Shown here in pieces: positions 40,328-51,156 of a stretch of 64,000 nt of DNA. Source of the stretch: an uncultured Clostridia bacterium. GTDB taxonomy: Bacteria; Bacillota; Clostridia; TANB77; CAG-508. The first letter of the stretch is position 1, and each line of letters starts with the position of its first letter. The stretch covers positions 216,272-280,271 of the forward strand of contig CAQUUC010000002.1 of assembly GCA_948896235.1 (NCBI GenBank). Reading direction: 5' to 3'. The notes under the pieces were generated by a model that was given only the letters and a program-made list of their open reading frames with translations, searched no databases and was not told where the DNA came from. Both the position numbers and the translations under genes were made by a program.

Positions 40328-43024
40328 TTATCCCCAACCTGTACCTTTTCCAATATAATCTGTATATGGACCAGATCTTTTTTCTAGCATTGTAATACAC
40401 GTAATAATTTGGTCATATCCATTAAATATGTTTGTATGTCCAGATATCATATTACTATAAAATGTAGTTGGAATAAATTGCAATAGTCCATGTCCTATAT
40501 TAGTATTGCCGCAACTTCCTCCTGATGGAGATTCGCACCAAGGACATATTCCATCACCAATTTTTATAGGTTTTCCAGAATTTGAATCTTTAATTCCTTG
40601 TATAATAAATTGATCTCCCTGAGATTCTGTTTTTATTTGTCTTAAGATTGCATTTATCTTTTCATCAGTACATTCATATCCTAACTCTTCAAATGCCTGT
40701 ACTATATATGACGTCCATGCTTCTACATTTGCTGGTACATTTGGTGCAACATTTGCTGGCCTTGGATTTTCTGTACTAACATAATCTAGTGGATTAACAT
40801 ATTCTCCATTAAGTTGTACTCCAAAATGTAAGTGTGGTCCACTACTAACACCAGTATTTCCAGATAGTGCAATTACATCTCCTTGTTTTACAGTTTGTCC
40901 TACTTTTACCAATAAAGTAGAATTATGCATATATACTGTTTTTATACCATTAGAATGGCTTATTCTAATCCAATTTCCTGAAGAAGAATTGTATCCAGCA
41001 ACTTCTACTGTCCCATCTGCTGAAGCAATAATTTCTGAGCCTACTGGAACTCCAATATCAATTCCTTTATGATTTTTAGATGCTCCTTCTACCCCAATAT
41101 CTCCTCTATATCCAAAATTTGAAGTTATTCTTGTTTGTGTAACATCTTGTAATGGCCACCAGTATCCAGTTCCAAATTTTGTCCAGCTTATTTCTTTAAA
41201 TTCAGTAGTAGTAAATATACTTAAATCTGGTTTTACAGCTTTATTTGGATCTTTATAATAGTTTATTAAATATCTCATTAATTGAGCATGAACTTGTGTG
41301 TTTTCTGATTTTTCTAGTTGGTTATATAGTAAATCTTCACTTGATAAGATATTTCCAACTGGTGATTCATATTTATATATTCTATTTGGTATCTTATATT
41401 TTACTAAAAATCCATCTGGTGCATATGATGCTCCTGGTACATATTCACCAAGCCAGCTACTTTTCCATAATCCTAAAAATCTACTTTCATCTATTTCTAC
41501 ATTACTAGTTTCTAGTTGTACTTCTTCTTTTTCTTCTGTTCGTTTAGTAGTTTGACTTCTTTCGACTTGCCACTCACCTTCAGTTATTTCTTCTATTTCT
41601 TCATCCGTTGCTTCTGGAGCTATTTCATTTGTTATTCCATCTTCTCCTAATGGATATTCTATAGTTTCACTTTTTTTATAAGCTGCATCTTGTTTAATTA
41701 CCCATACATCTGCTTTTGTAACAGCTGCTGTTAATGAAGTTACTTTTTCTGTTATGATTGTAGTTTCTACCTTTTCTTCACTTAATTCATCTTTTTGCTC
41801 TTCTACTATTTCTGTATAAGGAATTGTCTCTTTTCTTTCAACAGTAACTCTTCCATACCATTTGTCTGCTGTCATTGTTATAAACTCATTATAAGACCTT
41901 TCAGCTCCCCTTTTAGCACTATTTAAGTAAGCTACTACTTCTTGTCTAGTATCTTTATAACATTCTTTTGTTTCTGTTTTTAACTCTTCTTTAGTTCTTT
42001 CTTCTTCTTTTTCTTCAACCCATTTTTTTCTAACTTTATATTTATATCTATATTCTGTAGTAACTACTTGTGTTGAATCGAATATGGTAAGTTCAATTTC
42101 TCCACCTTGAACTAAATCTGCTACTGCTGATACATATTCTGCATTTTGACTTAGTTGTTGTAATGTAACAAAGAATTCAAAGGGAACAGTATATGGTGAT
42201 ATTATTGTTTGATATGGCATTTTTGTTTCTTCTAAAGTAATCTTTGTCTCACTTGTACCATCTGGGTTCTTAGTTGTTGTTTTACTAGATTTTGCTACAC
42301 ATAACATCCATTCTTCATCTAGAGAAAAATATTTTAGTGCTGACTCATCATTTTCTTCAATTAACTTTAAAAGATCCTCATGCTTTTTATATGTTAATTC
42401 TTTTGTACTATCTCCTGTTTGCCTTTTTATTTTTACAATTCCTTGTACTTCTTCTCCAAATATATCTTTCATACTTTCCCACACATTTACACCTGGTATT
42501 AGAAGTCTTGCAGCTATATCCGTTACTGTGCTTGCAGTACTATCTTTTATGTATGGTAACTGTGTTCCAAGTGATGCTGACATATATTTATACAAATACA
42601 AATCTGCTTGGAAACTATTCCCTAAATACAATTCTTTTTTATCTATATGTGATTCTTCTAATTGTTTATTAATTAACTCCATCATTTCTTTAGGACTAGG
42701 TGCTATTGGTCCATTATCTCCTGCTATTATAAAAGTAGATATTGAACTTAGAACTGTTCTACTTATTTCTATTACTCTATCAACAATAACAAACATTACA
42801 AGCATTACTATTAGTCCTAAAAGTACAGGAATAATATATGGTGCTACTGCTATTAGAGCTTTTTTTACTACTCCTCCACCTACTTTTCCAGCTACTTTTC
42901 CACCTGCTTTTACACCTTGTTTTGCTACATCTTTTACTGCTTGTCCAGCCATTTGTTTACCTTGTTCTGCTAATTGGCTACCTACACTTTGTTCTTGTTG
43001 TTCCTCATTTTCTTGATCTTCCAT
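40328..43024 (-). CDS. Peptidoglycan hydrolase of a type IV secretion system (M23 + lysozyme-like)
   Basis: An 898-residue protein with a cytosolic start, a Gly/Lys-rich amphipathic region, one membrane helix (about 60-90), a long charged middle, an M23 endopeptidase domain (NHKGIDIG ... HLHFG) and a C-terminal transglycosylase-like domain (ILRQIKTESQGD ... GHGLLQFIPTTF). This two-enzyme layout matches the VirB1/CwlT-type hydrolases that open the wall for Gram-positive conjugation channels. GGAGGTGA precedes the ATG. It ends with CGG-free DYIGKGTGWG. Confidence 0.88.
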   Translation of the reverse strand: MEDQENEEQQEQSVGSQLAEQGKQMAGQAVKDVAKQGVKAGGKVAGKVGGGVVKKALIAVAPYIIPVLLGLIVMLVMFVIVDRVIEISRTVLSSISTFIIAGDNGPIAPSPKEMMELINKQLEESHIDKKELYLGNSFQADLYLYKYMSASLGTQLPYIKDSTASTVTDIAARLLIPGVNVWESMKDIFGEEVQGIVKIKRQTGDSTKELTYKKHEDLLKLIEENDESALKYFSLDEEWMLCVAKSSKTTTKNPDGTSETKITLEETKMPYQTIISPYTVPFEFFVTLQQLSQNAEYVSAVADLVQGGEIELTIFDSTQVVTTEYRYKYKVRKKWVEEKEEERTKEELKTETKECYKDTRQEVVAYLNSAKRGAERSYNEFITMTADKWYGRVTVERKETIPYTEIVEEQKDELSEEKVETTIITEKVTSLTAAVTKADVWVIKQDAAYKKSETIEYPLGEDGITNEIAPEATDEEIEEITEGEWQVERSQTTKRTEEKEEVQLETSNVEIDESRFLGLWKSSWLGEYVPGASYAPDGFLVKYKIPNRIYKYESPVGNILSSEDLLYNQLEKSENTQVHAQLMRYLINYYKDPNKAVKPDLSIFTTTEFKEISWTKFGTGYWWPLQDVTQTRITSNFGYRGDIGVEGASKNHKGIDIGVPVGSEIIASADGTVEVAGYNSSSGNWIRISHSNGIKTVYMHNSTLLVKVGQTVKQGDVIALSGNTGVSSGPHLHFGVQLNGEYVNPLDYVSTENPRPANVAPNVPANVEAWTSYIVQAFEELGYECTDEKINAILRQIKTESQGDQFIIQGIKDSNSGKPIKIGDGICPWCESPSGGSCGNTNIGHGLLQFIPTTFYSNMISGHTNIFNGYDQIITCITMLEKRSGPYTDYIGKGTGWG

Positions 43025-43059
43025 ATTCTCACCTCCTTTAAAATTTGTAGTACTACTCC

Positions 43060-44013
43060 TTACACATTCATTTCAATTGTTGTTCTAGGATAGTCTTTTT
43101 TATTTTGTGTATTGTTATATGCTTCTAGATTCATTATTACATCTGTAAATGTTATTTTATTTACTCCTATATTTGGGCTATATATTTTGTTTATTTTTAT
43201 GCTTATTGTCCTATATATGTGTGGTTTTATTGTTAAAAAAGTATTTTCTATTTCATGAATAAATGCTGTATATGTTGCTTTATTTGAACCTGTTGCATAT
43301 ACTGATTTTTGCTTTGTTTTTGTATCTAACAATATTGTGTTTTCTGTATTATTTTCTACTTTTATGTTGTATATTTCATAGTTCATATTGGTTTCTTTGC
43401 TTAATAATGTTAATGTAATATCTCCTTGTTTTGTTGGTTTATTTATATTTGTTTTACTACCAATATAGCTGTTTAAGTTTATTTTGTAGCTGTTATTTTC
43501 TTTTACTATTGTGACATAATCTTCAACTACTTCCCCTGTAGAACCAGTTGAAAGTACATCGTTTAATATTCTTACTTTATAAGTTGGATTCTCTCCGTTT
43601 ATCCAAGATTGCATATTATAAGTTTTAGTAGTAGTAAATATTTTTTCTACATAATCTTTCTTAAAGTTTTCAATACTATTTGAAAATTTTTCAATTTTAC
43701 ATTCCTCTGTTAATAGATTGTAGGCTTTTTCTATTTCTTTTGAATTACAATATTTTATAAATTCGTCCATAACTTTTGTATTTTTTTGTTGTACTTCTTC
43801 TTTAACATTGCTTCCTAAAATTGTTGTTTCTTGTGGTTTATAACTACTATTTGGATTTATTGTATTTACATTTTGTTTTTTATTTAATTCTTTTGCATAG
43901 TCATTTAATACTCTTATTAAACATAGAACAAGGATAATAGCGACTATAATAGCTAGTATCTTGTATCTATTTTCGAATATGTTTCTTCGTAAGTTACTAT
44001 TTTTTATAATCAT
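43060..44013 (-). CDS. VirB8/TcpC-like membrane protein C (317 aa)
   Basis: One membrane helix (about 18-38), then two tandem outer domains. The first (KVMDEFIKYCNSKEIEKAYNLLTEECKIEKFSNSIENFKK) is NTF2-like, as in conjugation protein TcpC and VirB8; the second is beta-rich and resembles C-terminal domains of such proteins. It sits between the VirB6-like and hydrolase genes, where a VirB8 equivalent is expected. AGGAGG lies 8 nt before the ATG. It is the best candidate of the three for the core VirB8 role. Confidence 0.65.
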   Translation of the reverse strand: MIIKNSNLRRNIFENRYKILAIIVAIILVLCLIRVLNDYAKELNKKQNVNTINPNSSYKPQETTILGSNVKEEVQQKNTKVMDEFIKYCNSKEIEKAYNLLTEECKIEKFSNSIENFKKDYVEKIFTTTKTYNMQSWINGENPTYKVRILNDVLSTGSTGEVVEDYVTIVKENNSYKINLNSYIGSKTNINKPTKQGDITLTLLSKETNMNYEIYNIKVENNTENTILLDTKTKQKSVYATGSNKATYTAFIHEIENTFLTIKPHIYRTISIKINKIYSPNIGVNKITFTDVIMNLEAYNNTQNKKDYPRTTIEMNV

Positions 44014-44038
44014 TCTATTATCCTCCTAGTGTATAAAT

Positions 44039-46738
44039 TTATGGAGTATTATACCAATCTCTGTAGCCTTGTAATATTTCATTTGCTACTGATTTTCTTT
44101 GTTTTGCGTCTTTCATATTTGATAATTGACTTTCTATATTCTTTAATGCTGCTTCTGTTGCTTCTTTATTTTCTCCATAAACTGCTTTTTTGTTAACTCC
44201 ATCATATGTTTGAACTATATTTTGTACTTTTCCTCTTATTTCTTTTTTATCTCCACCATTTTTTGCATATTGTGCTTCTAAGTGTAATGCTCTTCTTATA
44301 TCTTTTTTATTAGTGATTCCAACTTCTCTATATTCTCTTGTTGCTTTAGTGAATTCTTCTTTTGTCATACGATATTGACCTTCTTTAAAGTATTTTTCGT
44401 ATTCATCATCATGTTCTTGACTTCTTAAATATTGTTTATCTGCTTTAGCATTTCTTGCATCGATAGCACTTCCGTATTTTCCTGCTCCATAAGCATCTCT
44501 AACTGTTCTATTGTTTTTAACAACTTTTCCTACTGTTCCTTCAAACAAGTTTCCACCAGTAGCAGCTCCTACACCAAATCCACCTGCTGCCCATTTTAAT
44601 GCTGTTTCTCCATCTCCTGTAGTTGCTCCTATTACTCCTGCTGTTGCTGCTAGTGCTGCACCCATTGCTGCTCTTGTACCTGTTTTTGCTACAAAACGTG
44701 CTCCGTTTTTTAGTGCTGTTGGTGCTGCTTGCTTTATTCCTCTTATGGTTTTATATGCCCCTACTCCTAGCTTTCTTCCTATTTCTTTTCTTCCTGCTTG
44801 TGTTCCAAGTGCTAAGCCTAGTTCTCTTCTCTTTCTTGATCTTTCTTCTGCTCTTTGTTCTTTTCTTTGCTCTTTTGCTTGTTTATCAGCTTCTCTTAAA
44901 GAGCTCCATGTTGGTCTTTTAGCTGCTTCTACTCTTTCTTGATATAATTCATTATTTATTCTATCCATAGTTTCTTGCCATGTTTCTGGTTGTTCTGGTC
45001 CAAGATTTCTCATTGCTTGTTGTACATTTTCACTACCTTGTGGACCTGGATCTTGCTTTTCTTGTTGTCTTGCTTGATATTCTTCTGCTTCTTTCTTCTT
45101 TTGTTCTAATTCCTCAAGTTCAGCCATTTTTATTTTATCATTTTCAGATAAATCTTCTCCATCTAATTGGTTACTATAATCTTTTAATTCATCATATCTT
45201 GCTTGCTCGTCTTCATTTAATCCTTGTGGAATATTCTCTCCATCTGGTGGTGGTACTGGGCTTCCATTATCTTCTCCTGGAGGTGGCACTGGGCTTCCAT
45301 TATCTCCTCCTGGAGGAGGTTCACCATTATTTCCGCTTGGTAGTTGATTTTGACTTCCATTACTTTCTAGTTCATTTATTCCCTGATTACTTTCTTTATC
45401 AAATGAGTTATATCCTTTATTTGCTCCTGGATTTTTTCCTTCTCTTTGGTCGTTTGTTCTAACTTTTCCTGGAGGTCCTCCTTTTCCACCATGTGGTCCT
45501 TTTCCTAATTTCATTAGAGCACTATGTGCTAAGGTTGATACTCCAGCTGCTGCTGCAAGTGAACCAAGTGTTCCTCCACTTGCTTTATCAAATCCAAACA
45601 TCTTCTTGAATAATTTTTCACCTGCTGTTATAAATCCTAAACATATTACTGCATATAATGGATTAATCGCTACAAGTTCTGTTGCAGATCCTAATAATAC
45701 TATATATAGTAATAAATGTAATGGTTGTAATAATGCATTAAAAGCAAATTCTTTTATCCATAAATTAAATGCTTGTGCTTTTCCATCTGATACTTTATCT
45801 ATTGGGTATGTTACTGCTACAAGTGGTGCAATTAATGTTAAAAATGCCATATTCACTACCCTTTTTAAGTAAACCCATGTAAATTTTACTGTATAAATCA
45901 TAAGCATTATGTACAAGAAGAAAAATCCTAAACTTGTCATTGTATCTTCTGCTTGTATCATAAATCTAACATAACTCATTAGGTTTCCTGTAAAAGTATT
46001 TCCATCAAAGGTTACAGTAATGCTTCCTGTAGCTGTATTTGCAATCATAGATGTAACTACTTCACTCATTGTTAGAGCAAATGACATTATATAATGAAGC
46101 GCAAATAATAAGCACATTGCTACTAGCCAATCCATTAACATTTTTTTGTATTTCGCTTTATCTGCTGCAATACCTGTTAATAACATTCTTATTCCTAAAT
46201 AAACAAGTACAGATAATAATCCAACAAGAGCAAGTGTTCTCATTGCTACATACCAGCTTGCTATTACAGGTTGTAATTTCATTGCTATATTATGCTCTTT
46301 ATCCCATTCTTCACCTCTTGGAGTTGTTACTGATGGTTTTATAAAGTTTACATCTAGTGCTGGAACCCTATTTGCAAATATTTCTTCTGGTGTATATTGT
46401 ATAACTGGAATTTCTGTTCCTGTAAAATCTCCCCACCAGGCTCCTCCTATCTTAACTCCATCAGCATCTAAATTTACATTAGCAGCTCCTCCAGGATTAC
46501 TATTATATGAATCCTTATCATTTACATCCTTCATAAAGGTATTCCATTCGCCTAACATAAATCTTTCTAATATGTGTTGCACACTGTCTACTAAAGTTGT
46601 GCAAAGCGCAGTTATTGGACCTAACAATATTCCTCCTGCTGCATGTACAGGTTTTGGCACTGAAAATGTTAGTAGCATTACAGTTAATATTACAATTAGT
46701 ACTTTTTTTGTTATACTCCTATTCGTAAAAAATTTCAT
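44039..46738 (-). CDS. VirB6/TrbL-like polytopic membrane protein
   Basis: An 899-residue protein: signal-like N-terminus, about seven membrane helices up to residue 400, then a Gly/Pro-rich linker (repeats of SPVPPPGEDNG), a charged coiled-coil stretch and a small hydrophobic helical hairpin near residues 700-730 (AAMGAALAATAGVIGATTG). The N-terminal part has the layout of VirB6/TrbL channel subunits in Gram-positive conjugation systems. It lies directly downstream of virB4 (13 nt). The large cytosolic tail is typical of these Gram-positive forms. Confidence 0.8.
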   Translation of the reverse strand: MKFFTNRSITKKVLIVILTVMLLTFSVPKPVHAAGGILLGPITALCTTLVDSVQHILERFMLGEWNTFMKDVNDKDSYNSNPGGAANVNLDADGVKIGGAWWGDFTGTEIPVIQYTPEEIFANRVPALDVNFIKPSVTTPRGEEWDKEHNIAMKLQPVIASWYVAMRTLALVGLLSVLVYLGIRMLLTGIAADKAKYKKMLMDWLVAMCLLFALHYIMSFALTMSEVVTSMIANTATGSITVTFDGNTFTGNLMSYVRFMIQAEDTMTSLGFFFLYIMLMIYTVKFTWVYLKRVVNMAFLTLIAPLVAVTYPIDKVSDGKAQAFNLWIKEFAFNALLQPLHLLLYIVLLGSATELVAINPLYAVICLGFITAGEKLFKKMFGFDKASGGTLGSLAAAAGVSTLAHSALMKLGKGPHGGKGGPPGKVRTNDQREGKNPGANKGYNSFDKESNQGINELESNGSQNQLPSGNNGEPPPGGDNGSPVPPPGEDNGSPVPPPDGENIPQGLNEDEQARYDELKDYSNQLDGEDLSENDKIKMAELEELEQKKKEAEEYQARQQEKQDPGPQGSENVQQAMRNLGPEQPETWQETMDRINNELYQERVEAAKRPTWSSLREADKQAKEQRKEQRAEERSRKRRELGLALGTQAGRKEIGRKLGVGAYKTIRGIKQAAPTALKNGARFVAKTGTRAAMGAALAATAGVIGATTGDGETALKWAAGGFGVGAATGGNLFEGTVGKVVKNNRTVRDAYGAGKYGSAIDARNAKADKQYLRSQEHDDEYEKYFKEGQYRMTKEEFTKATREYREVGITNKKDIRRALHLEAQYAKNGGDKKEIRGKVQNIVQTYDGVNKKAVYGENKEATEAALKNIESQLSNMKDAKQRKSVANEILQGYRDWYNTP

Positions 46739-46751
46739 AGTTACTCCTTCT

Positions 46752-48729
46752 TTAACCTATTGCTTTTCTTTTTTTTGCATTTACTATGTTGTTTAAGTTG
46801 GTTTCAACAAATTCAAATTCTTTTGAGGTTGGTGTTATTTGTAAGATTGCTGTGTCTCCACCTACTTTTAATAATCCTTCTCCTTTTAAACAGGTTACTA
46901 AAAATCCTGCTTCTCCTTCTGAAAGTTTGAATACTTCTTTTAGATATCCAATTTCAGATTTATCTTGTGCTAAGAATAATTTTGTATCTGATGATGTTAG
47001 TACTGCTTGTGCTTCTGGTTTTTCGTAGAAGTCTTGGAATCTTTGTGATATGATAGCAAGTGAAACATTTCTTTTTCTTGCACGTCTCGCCATTGTGTTT
47101 AAGAAATCTACTGCCTCTGGGTATGGAAGTAACATCCATGCCTCATCTACTAACACCCTTTTTTTACTTGCTTTTGTTCTATCTTCTGAGTTTTTCTTTA
47201 CATATTTTTCCCATATCCAAGAAAGTAAGATTTGTTGTGCAAGTGGTCTTGCAAATCTTTCTTCTAGCTGTGATATGTCTAAATTTATAAATGGGGCTCC
47301 ATCTAATAATTCAAAGGTTGATTGCCCATCAAAATATGCCATTTGTCCTTCGTATTCTCTTATGTATTGTTTCATTACTTTTAATAAATAACTGTAATGG
47401 AATTTATAGTCTTGATTATCGTTTTCTTGTGCTTTATTTTGTATTCTTCTATACCAGCTTCCTATTGTAGGCATTATTTTCTTTCTTCTTGCTAGCATAT
47501 CCCCTCTAATTCCTGAAGTACTTGCTTCATACAAGCTTGCAGGATCAGATGTAATTCCGTGATGCAGAATATTCTTCTGCTACTGCTTCTGCTATTATTT
47601 GTTTTGTTAATTCGTTTACTTCTGTACTTCTTGTACTTCCTCTTGCCATTGTAAGTAATGCTTGTGTTACGTCTTCTACTTTGTTTTCTACATTTAGTAC
47701 TATTCTTTCTTTTCCTGTTATTTCATCTTTTATTATTTCTGGTTCTATATCAAATAAGTTTATTATTGTTTTTGAGTTTGGACCTAATACAACATTAATT
47801 CCTCCTAGGGATTCTGCAACTATAGAGTATTCGCCTTCTGCATCTAGTGCTAAACTTTCTATGCCCATTAATACTGCTGATCTTGATATTAATGTTTTCA
47901 TTGTTACAGATTTACCAGCACCAGATTTTGCAAATATTACCATATTGTAGTTTGAAAGTGATGGATGGAAGTTATCAAATAAAATTGGTACTCCAGTTTG
48001 TTTGTTAAATCCAAGTGGAACTCCTGTAGAATGTCCTACTTCTGAGGTTGTAAATGGGAAAATTGTTCCCATTGAGCGTCTATCAAAGGTATGTACTTTT
48101 TTTATTTTATTATCCATTAGTGGTAAGTTACTTTTAAATGCATCTTCTTGTATTCCCCATGCACTTTTTATTCCTACTAGGGATTTAGACATTTCTGTTG
48201 CAAGTAAGCTTGTAAACTTGTCTAAGTCTTCTAAGCTATATGCAAATATTGTTGATACTATTGATGCTTCATATAATTTATTAAATCCTGCTGCTATTTC
48301 ATCTCTTAGTTGTTCTGCTTCATATCTTTTTTGCCCTACTGTACTTTGTCTATTTATATTTCCTCTATCTGCTGCAACAATTCTTTCTGTTTCTAATTGG
48401 TTTATTACTCTGTTTAATTCGTTTTGTGATTTTGCTTCTGGTACAGGGTTTATATATATTGATGTGTTTACATCACCAAATAAGTATAAGTCTCTAAATA
48501 GTTCTGGGAATGTTGCCATTCTAGGTAATGCAGATACAAAGAAGCTTCTTGCATATCTTTTTGTATTTGATACAATTTCTAGGTGATCTATATTTGAGGC
48601 ATCTATTCCTGATGGAGCAATTAATTCTTTTATTGTTTTTTGCTTTAATATGTTGTATTCTGGTTCACTATTCTGCACTAACTTTTGGTTTTCTTCCCCT
48701 TGTTTTAGGTTTTGCTTCTTCCCCCACAT
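46752..48729 (-). CDS. virB4: VirB4-type secretion ATPase, one CGG shift
   Basis: About 658 residues. An N-terminal VirB4 domain (SFFVSALPR...) is followed by an ATPase with Walker A AKSGAGKSVTMK near residue 270 and Walker B RVLVDEAWML, plus the ISQRFQDF motif of sensor I. CGG 47557-47559 breaks the frame between them; skipping C gives EYSAS-GITSDPASLYEAST. Without it the ATPase would end before Walker B. The start (ATG 48729, GGAGGGG upstream) overlaps the end of the preceding gene by 62 nt. VirB4 powers assembly and substrate transfer in type IV systems. Confidence 0.93.
47557..47559 (-). other. CGG +1 shift site (CGGA) in virB4
   Basis: TCA CGG AAT is read as TCA (C) GGA ATT, giving YSAS-GITSDPAS. 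Confidence 0.93.
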
Positions 48730-49979
48730 TAGTATCCCCTCCTTCTTCTTTGGTTTTTATTGTTTTTTTAGCTTGTCTTTTCCTTGTAGTAGTTTTAGTT
48801 TCTTCTATCTTTGGTTCTTTTTCTTCTTTTGCTTCTGCTTCAATCATTTCTATTGCTTCATTTGAAGTATCTCTTCCTAAATAAGCAGCATTTTGTCTTA
48901 GTATTGCTTCTGCTCTTTCACGAATTAGTTCCCCAAATCGTGCTTGTTTTCTTTCTATTTCTTGTTGTTTTCTAGTTCTAACTTGTATTACTTTTTCATT
49001 TATTAAATCTAAAGCTTGTTTTTCTATTTCTTGATCTAGTATTTCCATTTTCTTATCTAATACATCTGGAGCAGTAGTATATAGTTCTTCATATCCTGAA
49101 CGAACAGCCTTATCTATTCCAAATATTTCTGCTTCATCACGATTATATGCTACATATAATAAATCTACTAATTCATCTGATGTCATAATTTTTCCGTGCG
49201 ACTTCACATCCTACAAGTGTTCTTATTATTGATTGTGATTTTGTATATAGTTCTGAAAATGCTAAATTCTTTATTTCTTCTTTATCAAATGCACCATTTC
49301 CTATATCTTCTGGATAGTATGGTATAATTATATAGTATTTTTTGCTTAGTACATTTTTATTTAAACTCATTCTCTCTGTATTGGCTATTATGTCTTTTCC
49401 ATATTCATAAAGGTTAGTTTGTTTTGTTACTTCATAAAATTCTTTTTCTAATTCCTCTTTAGAATATCCACCTGATTGTAATTTCTTAAGGTATACACTT
49501 TTCTTTTTCTCTAAGTCCATTTCTATTTCTTGTAATCTTTTTTTATAACCTTCTAAGCTACTATTTAAGTTTACTGTCCTTGTTTGTACATATATTTGTA
49601 TTGGGTGTCTTAATGTATTTAAGAATTGTAAAAATCCTTCTTCAACTGATACTTTTTCTGCTTCTGACATAAGATCGTAATTTACTCCTTGGCATTCTAC
49701 TACCATTAAGTATCTATTTCCATTTTTTTGAACTATCATATTGTCTTCTATTTTATCGAATTCTATAAATTTGAATATTGATTCTTTTGTATATTCTTTG
49801 GCTATTTTTTTAGCATCACTAGATATCTGTTTATTTGTATCCTTAATTTTTCCATTTTCTTCTTTTTGCTTTGAGCTAAATTTTACTAATAATAATACTA
49901 CTGCAAGTACCATTAATATAAATATCATAATCATAAGTACTATCATTAATATATTTGTTAGATTTTCTGCACTACTCAT
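48668..49979 (-). CDS. TraC-like/VirB4 N-domain-like protein, one CGG shift
   Basis: About 436 residues with one N-terminal membrane helix, then a domain (FIEFDKIEDNMIVQKNGNRYLMVVECQGVNYDLMSEAEK...FLNTLRHPIQIYVQTR) resembling the N-terminal VirB4/TraC region carried on a separate protein in Gram-positive conjugation loci, followed by coiled coil and a Lys/Glu-rich tail (TRKRQAKK). CGG 49194-49196 joins GCEVA to GKIMTSDEL. The ATG at 49979 is 9-10 nt after GGAGG; it overlaps the prgI-like stop by 8 nt. It probably works together with VirB4. Confidence 0.82.
49194..49196 (-). other. CGG +1 shift site (CGGA) in TraC-like gene
   Basis: GCA CGG AAA is read as GCA (C) GGA AAA, giving GCEVA-GKIMTSDE. 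Confidence 0.93.
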
Positions 49980-50319
49980 CTTTTGTTTCCTCCTTATCAT
50001 AAACATATATCTTGTTGTTTGATTTTTTGAATTTTATCGCTCTTAATATGACTTGATCTATTGGTTCTCCGCCTACTTTTTTGGTAAAAGCAAAGGCTCC
50101 TATATCTGGTACTTTAAAGGTTCCTATTGCAAATCCTATTAATGCAAAGACAGCAATTAATATCATTCCAATTAGTCCTGCTCCCAATGCGCTTAATATA
50201 AGATTAAACATTACTCCAATTCCTACTCCAACTGCTGTATATATAAGTGATTTACCTGTAAAGATAAATAATATTCTTCCCTCATCTTTTACATTTCTTG
50301 GTATATAATATGGTCCCAT
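49972..50319 (-). CDS. PrgI/VirB3-like membrane protein
   Basis: About 115 residues beginning MGPYYIPRNVKDEGRILF, with two close membrane helices and a short basic tail. It has the layout of the PrgI family, the VirB3 equivalent of Gram-positive type IV systems. The start is ATG 50319, 6 nt after GGAGG; upstream in-frame codons lack a ribosome site. It overlaps the next gene by 8 nt. Confidence 0.8.
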   Translation of the reverse strand: MGPYYIPRNVKDEGRILFIFTGKSLIYTAVGVGIGVMFNLILSALGAGLIGMILIAVFALIGFAIGTFKVPDIGAFAFTKKVGGEPIDQVILRAIKFKKSNNKIYVYDKEETKDE

Positions 50320-50533
50320 AGCTTCCTCCTTCAAAATTTGTAAAATCAAATTTTGCACTCTTCTTGTGTTAAATATTAAATTTTTGCTATTACCATTATA
50401 CCAAATAAAGCTACAAAATGTAACATATTATACTAAAATATTATATTTTTAATATTTTTGTAATATAGGTGCAACAATGGATTCAAGGTTCGGTTTTCAT
50501 AAATAATTTTATGTATATATGGTGAAGGAATAA

Positions 50534-50570
50534 AAAAACTAGGGATTTCTTATATCCCTAGTATCTTTTG
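50534..50570 (-). terminator. Terminator after a pilin gene
   Basis: Minus strand: ACTAGGGAT pairs with ATCCCTAGT, then a T-run of seven. It would let the pilin be made in excess over the downstream channel genes. Confidence 0.75.
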
Positions 50571-50586
50571 TTTTATATTATAAATT

Positions 50587-50967
50587 TTATCCTTTAGCAT
50601 TTAAAGCATTTGCCATATCATATACTACACCAACTATTGCTGTTGAAGCAAATATTAATACTGCACCTACTATGTATGGTATCATTGATTTTTTGTAGTC
50701 TGCTTTTTCTTCTGCACTTCCCATCATATATTTGATACCAAGTACTAATAAGATTACAACTGCTACAACTACACCTACTATTCTAACAACTGCTATAATT
50801 GAGTTTCCAATATTTACTATTTTACCTGTACTTATTGTATTATCCTTTACCTCCCCAGTTAATTGACCTAATACATTTCCTGCATCTGTTGCAAATGAGC
50901 TTACGCTAATTGTAGCTATAGTTAGTACTATTAATAATGCTACTATTAATTTACTTGTTTTTCTCAT
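50587..50967 (-). CDS. VirB2/TrbC-like pilin 1
   Basis: A 126-residue secreted precursor: signal peptide ending SSFA, then two membrane helices joined by a short loop (KYMMGSAEEKADYKKSMIPYIVGAVLIF), the layout of VirB2/TrbC conjugative pilins. The GSAEEKADYKKSMIPY loop is shared with the two neighbouring pilin-like genes. It has its own promoter and terminator. GGAGG lies 6-7 nt before the ATG. Confidence 0.85.
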   Translation of the reverse strand: MRKTSKLIVALLIVLTIATISVSSFATDAGNVLGQLTGEVKDNTISTGKIVNIGNSIIAVVRIVGVVVAVVILLVLGIKYMMGSAEEKADYKKSMIPYIVGAVLIFASTAIVGVVYDMANALNAKG

Positions 50968-51072
50968 AATTTTCCTCCTATATTTTATTTATGATTTTTT
51001 TATTTTAATTACTCATTTTATGAGTTAATATTAAAAACGTATTTTAATACAAGCTATGCCTGTATAATATAT

Positions 51073-51101
51073 ATTATAACTGGTTTTTAACAGTTTGTCT
51101 A
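51073..51101 (-). promoter_or_regulatory. Promoter of pilin 1
   Basis: Minus strand: TAGACA (51096-51101), 17-nt spacer, TATAAT (51073-51078). The leader of about 95 nt contains an ACTCAT/ATGAGT hairpin. Confidence 0.7.
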
Positions 51102-51156
51102 TACTTATTTTAAAAAAACTTCGAATTTATGTAAATTTTATCAGTTTTTGTAATTA

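Noticed and set aside
42292..45462. Long plus-strand open frames opposite the secretion operon and elsewhere
   Set aside because: They are Leu/Phe-rich shadows of AT-rich minus-strand genes, without ribosome sites or recognisable domains.
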